8,446 nucleotides of DNA from DAINBT01 sp036732785. Its GTDB lineage: Bacteria > Planctomycetota > Phycisphaerae > Sedimentisphaerales > SM23-30. Of this stretch, positions 1 to 6,764 are shown one piece after another. A program made the translations under genes and the position numbers. The notes beneath the pieces were generated by a model. The model worked only from the letters and a program-made list of their open reading frames with translations, was not told where the DNA came from and ran no database searches. The DNA is taken from assembly GCA_964537505.1 (NCBI GenBank), contig CAZICK010000120.1, forward strand, positions 1-8,446, read 5' to 3'. The first letter of the stretch is position 1. Each line of letters opens with the position of its first letter.

Positions 1-51
1 TGACGAAAATTTCGCTCGTTCTCGTGACAAAAGCAATTTTTAGAGGCTCCC
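1..51 (-). repeat. Palindromic dispersed repeat, copy A (partial, cut by window start)
   Basis: These bases match the right end of copy C (8358-8403) almost exactly, from TGACGAAAATTTCGC through CAAAAGCAATTTT. Copy A keeps the fuller terminus TTTTAGAGGCTCCC, where copy C lacks about four bases. Read on the minus strand it begins GGGAGCCTCTAAAAATT, which matches the left terminus of copies B and C (GGGAACCTCTAAAAATT). The element therefore has imperfect inverted terminal arms of about 50 bases. Its stop triplet at 40-42 (TAA on the minus strand) closes the adjacent minus-strand reading frame. The rest of the element lies beyond the window. Confidence 0.85.
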
Positions 52-180
52 TTTATATAAAGCCTCATCAGCCATCCGCATCAAATGTTCTACGGTTTGC
101 GGATGGTTTTCGTTAAGCGTGGCTATATTGGCAGCTTTTTCCATGGGACAACCCTGCAGCAGTTCACCCACAAACTCGAT
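40..180 (-). pseudogene. Probable C-terminal remnant of a GGDEF (diguanylate cyclase) domain
   Basis: This minus-strand frame is not the TPR frame. It is open from 279 and ends with TAA at 40-42. Its last part contains NIATLNENHP followed by TVEHLMRMADEALYK and then GSL-stop. This resembles the end of GGDEF domains, where a (S)IGVAT strand is followed by a helix of the type LLRRADEALYRAK. The GGDEF motif and the first two thirds of such a domain are absent, so it cannot be an active cyclase. The final GSL and stop come from repeat copy A, which replaces the usual AKxxGRN end. The fragment overlaps the last few codons of the TPR gene in another frame, so a deletion may have fused the two genes out of frame. 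Alternatively, an ATG at 142-144, preceded by AGGG at seven bases, could start a 34-residue peptide. Family recognition is from memory of the motif and is moderate. Confidence 0.45.
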
Positions 181-1555
181 GGCGACGGAATTTGCGTTTG
201 ATGCCGGAGAAAATTCGCTGTCCGGGACGTACGATTCGATGAATTGTGCTGAGAAAGGTGATGGTTCGTTTGAGTTTTTCTATTTGCTGATCGTCCGTGC
301 CCAGATCGTGAGCCAATTGGATATATTGGCGTGCTTTCTCGTATTCGTGTCCTTTGTGATAGGCCAGAGCCAGGTTGTGCAGGGCCAATTTGTGAGTTGG
401 CTGCAGTTCCAGTACGTGCAATGACAACTCTGTTCCCTGATCGATCAGCCCCATGCGATAGTAACACAAGCTGAGATTATGATAGCCCCTGGGATCGTCG
501 GGGCGTGCTTCGATGGCGCGTTCAAAGCAGTTTATTGCCTCGTTTGTGGCGCCGACGTCCTCGAGCAGGCATCCCAGTTCCAATAATATTTCCGGTTGGT
601 CGGGCGACAATCTCAGTTCCAGAAGAAGGTGTTCGCGTGCGTTGGCGATCTGTGCCATTCTCAGATAGCATTGTGCCAGCCGAAAATGAGAACCATTTTG
701 AGCGGGATTGAGTTTCAGAGCGTGATGAAAGCACTCTATCGCCTTGGCCAATTGTCCACTGTGCAGGTTCAGCTCTCCCAGATAATGATAAGGTTGAGGC
801 TTGTCAGAGTCCAACTCCAGTACGCGATTGAACTTTTCCCTGGCCGATTCGAGTTCGTTCATCTCCAGCATGAGGATGCCCGTATCGATCAATACCTCGA
901 CATCGCCCGGACTGTGACACAGCTCCGCCAAGAAGTGTTTTTTAGCCATGGTGTATTCGCTCTTGGCCCAATATGCCTGACCGATTCGATATTCTATTTG
1001 CGGATGGTTGGGATCGAGATCTCGCGTTTGCCGCCAGCACCAGATCGCCCGATCATAAATTTGTCTGGAAAACAAAGAATTGCCCATGTTATAATAGCAA
1101 AGCGGACAATGCTCTTTCAGTTGCCGTGCCAGATAGAACATTTGTTCCGCCTCATCGTGTCGGCCCATTTCCGAATAGGTGATGATGCGATTGCAATAGC
1201 CCGGTTCGAAATCAGGGCTGATTTCCTCCAGTTTTTCGAAGGTTTTCAAGGCCAAATCGTATTGACCGATACGCGTATAATCCACCCCCAGACAGTTTAG
1301 CGATTCAGGATCACTGGGATTGAGATCATGAGCCTGTTCGAAGGCTTCAATTGCATCGTGATAACGCCCCAGCGTATCGAGGGTCAGTCCTTTGTTGAAA
1401 TGCCAGTTGCTATTGCCCGGATTTATCTCGATGGCCGCCTGCAACTCGCGTAGAGCTTCCTGCCACTGCCCATTGTCATAAAAGTCATGAGCTTGCTCGA
1501 TACGGTGTTCAGCGTCGGACCATCCTTCAAAGCTGTCGTAATTATCCTGGCTCAT
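164..1555 (-). CDS. Tetratricopeptide-repeat (TPR) protein
   Basis: This is a 463-residue protein made almost entirely of tandem TPR units, from about residue 17 to 430. Repeat hallmarks recur every 34 residues, such as WHFNKGLTLDTLGRYHDAIEAFEQAHDLNP (split as residues 51-66 and 67-80), YHYLGELNLHSGQLAKAIEC and YHNLSLCYYRMGLIDQG. TPR solenoids bind other proteins, and the partner is unknown. There is no signal peptide or membrane segment, so it is probably cytoplasmic. An HCPLC pair (C150, C153) is present and could be structural. I chose the ATG at 1553-1555 because GGAGG lies five bases upstream (1561-1565). An in-frame ATG at 1642 would add 29 residues but has no better support. The last ~25 residues are strongly basic (KRKFRRHR) and unlike a TPR cap. 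Another frame is open here and reads into a GGDEF-like end, so the native C-terminus may be lost by frameshift or deletion. Confidence 0.9.
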   Translation of the reverse strand: MSQDNYDSFEGWSDAEHRIEQAHDFYDNGQWQEALRELQAAIEINPGNSNWHFNKGLTLDTLGRYHDAIEAFEQAHDLNPSDPESLNCLGVDYTRIGQYDLALKTFEKLEEISPDFEPGYCNRIITYSEMGRHDEAEQMFYLARQLKEHCPLCYYNMGNSLFSRQIYDRAIWCWRQTRDLDPNHPQIEYRIGQAYWAKSEYTMAKKHFLAELCHSPGDVEVLIDTGILMLEMNELESAREKFNRVLELDSDKPQPYHYLGELNLHSGQLAKAIECFHHALKLNPAQNGSHFRLAQCYLRMAQIANAREHLLLELRLSPDQPEILLELGCLLEDVGATNEAINCFERAIEARPDDPRGYHNLSLCYYRMGLIDQGTELSLHVLELQPTHKLALHNLALAYHKGHEYEKARQYIQLAHDLGTDDQQIEKLKRTITFLSTIHRIVRPGQRIFSGIKRKFRRHRVCG

Positions 1556-1726
1556 ACATACCTCCAGTTGACATATCGTCTCATCTTTACTTTCGGTATG
1601 CGATGACGTCAGGCCCAGTCGCACCGGAAGAATAACCCCCAAACCCCGCCTGAAGACCTGTTATGCCGCCTCAGAATGCTAAAGACCCAAAATCATTAAG
1701 TTATTGGGACCCAAAATATCGTTTTT

Positions 1727-1746
1727 AAAAGACGAACCCGTCTTTT
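1727..1746. terminator. Symmetric terminator-like hairpin
   Basis: AAAAGACG-AACC-CGTCTTTT is a perfect 8-bp stem with a 4-base loop. It has T-rich flanks on both strands and could act in either direction. It lies between divergent genes, where a terminator has no obvious gene to end. It may instead block antisense or leader transcription, or be an operator. Confidence 0.4.
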
Positions 1747-1852
1747 GTCCGACAAGCACGTTTTGCTAGAGTTATTCCTTTGTCAAACTTCAATTGGATT
1801 GGTGAGGCTTGCAACCCTGGATATTCGTAAAAACAGGAATTGCCAGTTGAAA

Positions 1853-1883
1853 CGTCACAAATAATAGTGTACTATTTGTGACG
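1853..1883. promoter_or_regulatory. 31-base palindrome, possible operator
   Basis: CGTCACAAATA and TATTTGTGACG are perfect 11-base inverted arms separated by nine bases. An alternative inner pairing AATAGT-GT-ACTATT is also possible. The position, 160 bases upstream of the SNF2 start in a divergent intergenic region, fits a binding site for a dimeric regulator. A transcript hairpin is the alternative. No regulator family is identified. Confidence 0.4.
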
Positions 1884-1966
1884 CGCATAAGAGGTGTCTT
1901 CATCGTGACCACTATAGTAAGAGTGAGGCGGTGATTTATGATTATGCGGACACAGAGGCGCCTATG

Positions 1967-1995
1967 TTGGCAAAGATGTTTGATCGTAGATTAAA
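1967..1995 (+). promoter_or_regulatory. Weak sigma-70-like promoter candidate for the SNF2 gene
   Basis: TTGGCA (1967-1972) is followed after 17 bases by ATTAAA (1990-1995), placing a start site about 40 bases before the SNF2 ATG. The -10 match is poor, so this is only a candidate. Confidence 0.2.
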
Positions 1996-2042
1996 AGTTA
2001 GTTGCAGATTGTTCGTTAGTCGATCTAACAGAAGAAGTTATT

Positions 2043-4697
2043 ATGGCGAAAAGGGAATTAACGCTTAAAGACAGGTTGTCACGTCTGACTTTTGCCCAGG
2101 CGTGTACGTTGCTTGGGCCTGACGGCAATAAACTTATTATGCAAGGCGGGAAGTTCGAGATTACTTCGATAGAAGAGAATGTTTATCTGGGCGATGATTT
2201 GTTTAGGTTGTCGGTTCGTGGTGCAGTGGTTACGATAACGCTGATGGCTGAGGCTCGAAAGCGACTGCATTTCAATTGCAACAAATGCGAGACGGTTTGT
2301 GAGCATGTCGGGGCGGCATTTGCTTTGATACTTGAGGAAAAGACAGTGTTGGGGCTTGCGAGAGCTCCGGTCGAACGTGTTCCCGCTGAGAGTTTGAGTG
2401 AGGCCGAACTTATAGCCAGGGCTTTGGAGGATCGACAGGAACGTGCTAAAACCGAACGTATGACCATAAAAAGCACTAATTCGCGGACATTATGGACGGA
2501 TTATATTGTCACCAATGCGCTGTCCGGCAAGAGCTATCGTGTTGCGCTGCGTGGTTGGGGACGAGGTGAGTCGTATTGTTCGTGTCCGGATTTCAGAAAG
2601 AACACACTGGGGACGTGTAAGCATATTATGAATGTCCAGCAGAAAATGGAACATAAGTTCAGCGCAGCAGCAAAGAATCGCTCTTGTCGGCAGAAAGATT
2701 TCGCTGTACATATTGCTTACGGCGAAACTTTGCAATTGCGGCTGCTTTGTCCGACGGAGATTACCGCAGAAGGCGCTAAAATCATTAAGCCAATAAAGGA
2801 TCGTGACGTAAAAGATGTGCATAAACTATTGCGATGTGTTCGTAAGCTCGAAGCGGCTGATCATGATGTGGTCGTCTATCCTGATGCTCAGGAATATATC
2901 GAGTTTTTGCTTCATCAGGAGCGTATGAATAAGCTGGTTGAAGAAATCCGCAAAGATCCCGCTCGTCACCCATTGCGAAAGACACTGCTCAAAGCGGAAC
3001 TGTTGCCCTATCAGCTTGACGGCATAGCCTTTGCTGTTGGCGCCGGTCGTGCGGTACTGGCTGATGATATGGGGCTTGGCAAAACGATACAGGGGATCGG
3101 CGTGGCGGAACTGCTGTTTCGTGAATCCGGCATCGAAAAGGTGCTGATCGTTTGCCCGACTTCGCTGAAATCGCAATGGCGTAGCGAAATTCATCGCTTT
3201 TCCGATAGAGATTGCCAGTTAGTCATCGGCACTTCGCAGCAGCGTGCAGAGCAGTACGACAATAGCTGCTTTTTTACGATTTGTAATTATGAGCAGGTTT
3301 TGCGGGACATCAAGTCAATTGAAGGAATTCGCTGGGATTTAATTATTCTCGATGAGGGGCAACGTATCAAAAACTGGGAGGCGAAGACATCACGAGTGGT
3401 AAAATCGCTACGGAGCCGATTTGCCCTGGTGCTTTCCGGGACGCCGTTGGAGAATCGGCTGGATGATTTGTTTTCGGTGGTAGAGTTTGCTGATGACCGG
3501 CGGTTGGGTCCGTCTTTTCGATTTTTTAATACACATCGTGTCGTGGATGAAAAGGGTAAACTGCTGGGCTATAAGAATCTGGACAAACTGCGAGAAAAGC
3601 TCAGCCCGATATTGCTTCGCAGGACACGAAGCGAGGTTATGAAGCAACTGCCGCCTCGAACCGATGAGCTAATTCGTATTGCTCCCACTGATGAGCAGTA
3701 CCAGATCAATCGCGCCCAGAAAATGATAATTCAGTCAATCATCAACAAGTCGTACATTTCCGAGATGGATTTACTTCGTCTGCAAAAGGCCCTTTTGCTT
3801 TGCCGAATGGCAGCCGATAGTACATTCCTGGTGGATAAACAGCCACCTGGGTATTCGACAAAACTCGAATACCTGGCTGGACTGCTCGAAGAGTTGAACG
3901 CCGAGGAGGGGCGTAAGATTGTACTGTTTTCGGAATGGACAACAATGCTTGGCCTCATCGAGCCGATATTGCAAAAGCTGAAAATGGATTATGTTCGGCT
4001 GGACGGCTCGGTCCCACAGAAAAAACGTGCCCAGCTCGTACATACATTCCAGAACGACCCAAACTACAGATTATTCATAACGACAAACGCCGGCTCGACC
4101 GGACTGAATCTGCAAGCGGCTAACACGGTTATTAACGTTGATCTGCCGTGGAACCCGGCAGTACTGGAGCAGCGAATCGGCCGCGCTCACCGTATGGGCC
4201 AGAAGAATCCCGTGCAGGTTTATATCCTGGTGACGGAAAATACGATTGAGGAAGGAATGCTCGGCACGCTCACTGCCAAAAAAGAGGTCGCTATGGCGTC
4301 ACTCGATATTAACAGTGACATTAAAGAAGTCGATATGGCCAGCGGTGCTGAGGAACTCAAGCGTCGATTGGAGATATTGCTGGGCCGTCCCGAAGATGCC
4401 CCGCTTGATATTAGCGAGTTGGAAAGGCAAAAACAGCAAGCCGAAAAAGTGGCTCGCAAGGAGAAAGTAGCTGCCGCCGCGGGCGAACTATTCGCCTCGG
4501 CATTCAACCTGTTAGGCCAGATTATGCCGCAACAACCCGATGGTGAAGGGCTTGAACAAAAGAAGGAAGCTATCAGGGCGCACCTGCAGGACTGCCTGGA
4601 AATGAATGATCAGGGTCAGATAGAACTCAAACTAAGACTGCCGGATCAATCAGCACTGGATAACATCGCAGCGGCACTGGCGAAGCTGGCAGGGTGA
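2043..4697 (+). CDS. SNF2-family DNA-dependent ATPase/helicase with N-terminal SWIM zinc finger
   Basis: This is an 884-residue protein of the SNF2/RapA-like superfamily 2. The family uses ATP to translocate on DNA and remodel protein-DNA or polymerase complexes. All core motifs are present: DDMGLGKT (341-348, Walker A), VLIVCPTSLKSQW (367-379), DEGQ (437-440, Walker B box, usually DEAQ), SGTPLEN (465-471), LFSEW (628-632), and GSTGLNLQAANTVINVDLPW with QRIGRAHRMGQ (684-720), which carries the arginine fingers. The N-terminus holds two zinc clusters: C79-x2-C82-x3-C86-x-H88, and a canonical SWIM finger C179-x-C181-x10-C192-x-H194. A charged, probably helical tail follows the core (about 760-884). 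The ribosome site is weak (AGAAG, about seven bases before ATG). The gene stands alone and converges on the M14 gene. No methylase, nuclease or other DISARM-type partner is beside it, so a housekeeping transcription or repair role is as likely as defence. Confidence 0.93.
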   Translation: MAKRELTLKDRLSRLTFAQACTLLGPDGNKLIMQGGKFEITSIEENVYLGDDLFRLSVRGAVVTITLMAEARKRLHFNCNKCETVCEHVGAAFALILEEKTVLGLARAPVERVPAESLSEAELIARALEDRQERAKTERMTIKSTNSRTLWTDYIVTNALSGKSYRVALRGWGRGESYCSCPDFRKNTLGTCKHIMNVQQKMEHKFSAAAKNRSCRQKDFAVHIAYGETLQLRLLCPTEITAEGAKIIKPIKDRDVKDVHKLLRCVRKLEAADHDVVVYPDAQEYIEFLLHQERMNKLVEEIRKDPARHPLRKTLLKAELLPYQLDGIAFAVGAGRAVLADDMGLGKTIQGIGVAELLFRESGIEKVLIVCPTSLKSQWRSEIHRFSDRDCQLVIGTSQQRAEQYDNSCFFTICNYEQVLRDIKSIEGIRWDLIILDEGQRIKNWEAKTSRVVKSLRSRFALVLSGTPLENRLDDLFSVVEFADDRRLGPSFRFFNTHRVVDEKGKLLGYKNLDKLREKLSPILLRRTRSEVMKQLPPRTDELIRIAPTDEQYQINRAQKMIIQSIINKSYISEMDLLRLQKALLLCRMAADSTFLVDKQPPGYSTKLEYLAGLLEELNAEEGRKIVLFSEWTTMLGLIEPILQKLKMDYVRLDGSVPQKKRAQLVHTFQNDPNYRLFITTNAGSTGLNLQAANTVINVDLPWNPAVLEQRIGRAHRMGQKNPVQVYILVTENTIEEGMLGTLTAKKEVAMASLDINSDIKEVDMASGAEELKRRLEILLGRPEDAPLDISELERQKQQAEKVARKEKVAAAAGELFASAFNLLGQIMPQQPDGEGLEQKKEAIRAHLQDCLEMNDQGQIELKLRLPDQSALDNIAAALAKLAG

Positions 4698-4734
4698 TGC
4701 AGCTCAAGCTCTTTGCCTGGTGCCAATGATTTAT

Positions 4735-4857
4735 GGGAACCTCTAAAAATTCATTTTTACTACGAACGGCTGCAATTTTCGTCAGCATCGTTATCGGCCA
4801 AAAATCGTCCTCAACGTAGTTACAACTACGCCTGCGGCGATTTTTGACCTCTGCATC
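4735..4857 (+). repeat. Palindromic dispersed repeat, copy B (right arm missing)
   Basis: Bases 4735-4857 match 8233-8355 of copy C with two differences (4779 and 4855), then the match stops. The left terminus GGGAACCTCTAAAAATT and the central hairpin are complete. The hairpin is AAAAATCG (4800-4807), CGTAGTT-AC-AACTACG (4815-4830) and CGATTTTT (4838-4845). The roughly 50-base right arm is absent. The copy lies between the convergent SNF2 and M14 genes. The stem is flanked by T-runs on both strands, so it probably serves as a two-way transcription terminator. Its end coincides with the M14 stop codon. Confidence 0.9.
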
Positions 4858-6529
4858 AATGCAGTCTTTCGCAGGCAACGTTCAATTGCTCGAAACATTT
4901 GTGGATGGGATAGGGTTTATCGGTGCTCAGTGAACGATCCAGGAAGTTCCACGCTGCCACGCCGTCAAGACTTTCCGGCTCGAGCAGATGGAATATGAGA
5001 ATCCCCAGTGGCTGGGCGGTTCGTACGAAATAGCTTCCGGAGGGTATTTTTGTCTGCAAAGTTTCGAAACGGCCTTCGAGTTGATTAAGCCTGTGCCCCT
5101 GAAAAGGCTGTTCGGTTGTTTTGATTTTTTCGATCATAAATGATTCGCAGGTTCCCTGCCAGTCGCTAAGCAGCCGCTGGACAACTATTCCGTGAAACAG
5201 TAACAGCTCGGCCACTTCAGGCAACTCAGCGGGGATAAAGTAAGCGGCGGGAAATCGTGAGGTACGCGTCGCTTTGAATCGGTCATAAATGGGCATTTTT
5301 ACCTTAACGATGGTTTTCGGCGGTCCCGGCTTGCGTGACCTGTCTTCTATGGCGAGCATGTCGGGGGACGCAGGCTCTTCCAGGAGCACCTCTTCCTCGC
5401 CACGTATGTCAAAATCGAAACGAACACCCATTGGCGGGGCGGTTTCGTGGCTGAGGCCCCAGCCGATAACACGGGCATCCGCCTGACATGTGAGGTTAAT
5501 AACATGTTTTCCATCGCGGGCAATTTCCTGCAGTATAGTATATACAAAACGATACGTTGCTTCTACGCGATCACGAAACGATAAATGGCTCATCGCCTCG
5601 GATAAGATGCTAATGCGGTTGCGCAGGCCTACATAGTTGGTTGCGTATCGTGGTTCGGGTTCGTTGGTGTACCAGGCAAGCTCTCCTCCTCGCCAGGGGG
5701 TATTACCGTAATCGAATATTTCCATGCTATATTCCTTATGCAAAATTTTTCGCACATTGGGAAGCAGTTCGTCACGTGTGTAACGCAGTACACCGGCTTC
5801 CGTGTCGGGATTCAGCGGTGGAGAATAAGTCAACCGATAACCATGAATTGTACCATCGGTGGCGTGCAGATCCATAAATACGTCCGGGTCCCAGGTTGTA
5901 AATATGTGCTGCAAAGCGGCCCACACTTCAGGCGATTCTACTTTTACGTAGTCCCGGTTGAGATCCAGCCCCTGGCCGTTGGCGCGTATTCCCACGATTT
6001 CCGGCCCATATTGATAACGACGGTTTTGGTTTTGCGGCCCCCACGATTCGTTACCGTCAATGTTATATATCGGCGTTGTCAAAAGCACAATTTTATCGAG
6101 CAGGCCGCCGGCAGGTTCTTGTGACAGGTCTCTCAGCAACATCTGTACTGCTTCCTTGCCTTCCACCTCCCCGGCGTGTATATTGGCCTGAACATAGACA
6201 ACAGGCTTGTCGAGTCGGCGGGCATGAGCCGGCGATGCAACCACCGGACGTGAGGCAATTACCAGGGGAATTCCGCGTCCCTTTGTACTGGTCCCGATGT
6301 ACTGCAGCGATATCGGCGCCCCCCTGGTCTGCAAATTCCCTATAAAGCTTATTACGTCTTCATAGTGCGATGTCTCCTGATAATCGGTGCGCTCAGCGCG
6401 TGTTTGAGGTTGGCCATCCGTATCCGCCAATGCTTCAGGGCCAATCACAAATACAGCTAATAACAGTAAAATAATATGGACTTTAGTAGTCAACGGTTCA
6501 CCCAGCCAGATACGTAATACGTTTGTCAT
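4856..6529 (-). CDS. Secreted M14-family zinc carboxypeptidase
   Basis: This is a 557-residue metallopeptidase of family M14, which removes C-terminal or related residues from peptides using one zinc ion. Residues 14-35 form a signal peptide: a basic start, a hydrophobic run HIILLLLAVFVIG, and a cleavable ALA at 33-35 before D36. The protein is therefore exported. The zinc ligands are H118 and E121 in NIHAGEVEG and H222 in DLHATDG. DLNRD (189-193) matches the M14 substrate-binding DLNR. E311 in ILSEAMSH is the probable catalytic glutamate. Roughly 200 residues follow the catalytic part with no recognised domain. The start ATG at 6527-6529 is preceded by AAGG eight bases upstream. The gene is a single unit, divergent from mobA and convergent with the SNF2 gene. 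Its exact substrate is unknown. Confidence 0.9.
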   Translation of the reverse strand: MTNVLRIWLGEPLTTKVHIILLLLAVFVIGPEALADTDGQPQTRAERTDYQETSHYEDVISFIGNLQTRGAPISLQYIGTSTKGRGIPLVIASRPVVASPAHARRLDKPVVYVQANIHAGEVEGKEAVQMLLRDLSQEPAGGLLDKIVLLTTPIYNIDGNESWGPQNQNRRYQYGPEIVGIRANGQGLDLNRDYVKVESPEVWAALQHIFTTWDPDVFMDLHATDGTIHGYRLTYSPPLNPDTEAGVLRYTRDELLPNVRKILHKEYSMEIFDYGNTPWRGGELAWYTNEPEPRYATNYVGLRNRISILSEAMSHLSFRDRVEATYRFVYTILQEIARDGKHVINLTCQADARVIGWGLSHETAPPMGVRFDFDIRGEEEVLLEEPASPDMLAIEDRSRKPGPPKTIVKVKMPIYDRFKATRTSRFPAAYFIPAELPEVAELLLFHGIVVQRLLSDWQGTCESFMIEKIKTTEQPFQGHRLNQLEGRFETLQTKIPSGSYFVRTAQPLGILIFHLLEPESLDGVAAWNFLDRSLSTDKPYPIHKCFEQLNVACERLH

Positions 6530-6579
6530 TGTCGAAACCTTACTTTTTCAAATTTGCCCGTGCAAGGACGGACTTGCCT

Positions 6580-6609
6580 TTGTCATCTGTCCCGTTGGGG
6601 TGCTTATAC
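6580..6609 (+). promoter_or_regulatory. Sigma-70-like promoter candidate for the mobA-fdhD leader
   Basis: TTGTCA (6580-6585) and TTATAC (6604-6609) are separated by 18 bases, close to the consensus. Transcription would start near 6616 and give a leader of about 150 bases before mobA. A second candidate, TTGAAA (6682-6687) and TAGGAT (6705-6710) at 17 bases, would give a leader of only about 48 bases. Confidence 0.4.
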
Positions 6610-6717
6610 GTTATGGGGCGTATGATGTCCACCACAAAATCCAAAAACAAATCGTGAGCCGCCCACCCACAGATATTGATATTGAAACCTGGCATTAACG
6701 ATGGTAGGATACGCGAT

Positions 6718-6762
6718 ATGGCGCCGGCGGCACAGGCCGCATTTTTTGATAAGGTTTGGTAG
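6718..6762 (+). CDS. Possible leader peptide upstream of mobA
   Basis: This 14-codon ORF (MAPAAQAAFFDKVW) has AGGA (6706-6709) eight bases before its ATG. It stops with TAG two bases before the mobA ATG. It spans the whole terminator-like hairpin, so a translating ribosome would open it and could also couple translation to mobA. The same frame is open back to 6658 without a clear start. It could equally be chance. Confidence 0.25.
   Translation: MAPAAQAAFFDKVW
6727..6747 (+). terminator. Terminator-like hairpin immediately before mobA
   Basis: GCGGC-ACAG-GCCGC is a perfect 5-bp GC-only stem followed by A and six Ts (6742-6747). It lies 17 bases before the mobA ATG. No plus-strand gene lies upstream for it to end, because the neighbour is the divergent M14 gene. 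It therefore most likely acts on the mobA leader transcript. Confidence 0.5.
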
Positions 6763-6764
6763 AG

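Larger units (their letters stand above)
1556..2042. other. Divergent intergenic region between TPR and SNF2 genes
   Basis: This 487-base stretch separates two genes that point away from each other and should contain both promoters. It holds a symmetric hairpin (1727-1746), a 31-base palindrome (1853-1883), a 10-base direct repeat GACCCAAAAT (1684-1693 and 1708-1717) and a small inverted repeat GTTAG/CTAAC (2015-2029) just before the SNF2 start. On the minus strand a TTGACA hexamer lies near 1780-1785 but has no convincing -10 partner. An 18-codon ORF at 1938-1994, preceded by GAGGCGG, is too short to call. I see no RNA gene. Confidence 0.6.
6616..6764 (+). promoter_or_regulatory. Candidate attenuator or riboswitch leader of mobA-fdhD
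   Basis: The leader ends in a terminator-like hairpin (6727-6747). An upstream GCCGCC (6658-6663) can pair perfectly with GGCGGC (6726-6731), which includes the 5' arm of that hairpin, so the two helices exclude each other. GCGTAT (6618-6623) can also pair with ATACGC (6710-6715), closing a domain of about 100 bases. This architecture fits transcription attenuation, as expected for a cofactor-biosynthesis operon. I could not match it to the known Moco RNA consensus by eye, so the ligand or class is unassigned. Confidence 0.4.

Noticed and set aside
596..1300. Long plus-strand open frame (234 codons) opposite the TPR gene
   Set aside because: It is antisense to a clear TPR coding region, has no recognisable domain or ribosome site, and is explained by the repeat-biased codon pattern of the TPR gene.
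1684..1717. Direct repeat GACCCAAAAT, two copies 24 bases apart
   Set aside because: Two short copies without a third or a clear partner motif do not support a CRISPR, iteron or regulator-site call.
1938..1994. 18-codon ORF with upstream GAGGCGG
   Set aside because: It is short and has no recognisable sequence. It overlaps the promoter candidate for the SNF2 gene and lacks comparative support.
2043..4697. SNF2 ATPase as part of a defence system such as DISARM
   Set aside because: No methyltransferase, phospholipase D-like or helper gene lies next to it. Its neighbours are a TPR protein and an M14 peptidase facing other directions.
6562..6577. Inverted repeat GCAAG-GACGGA-CTTGC near the mobA promoter candidate
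   Set aside because: Five-base arms are common by chance. Position alone does not support an operator call.
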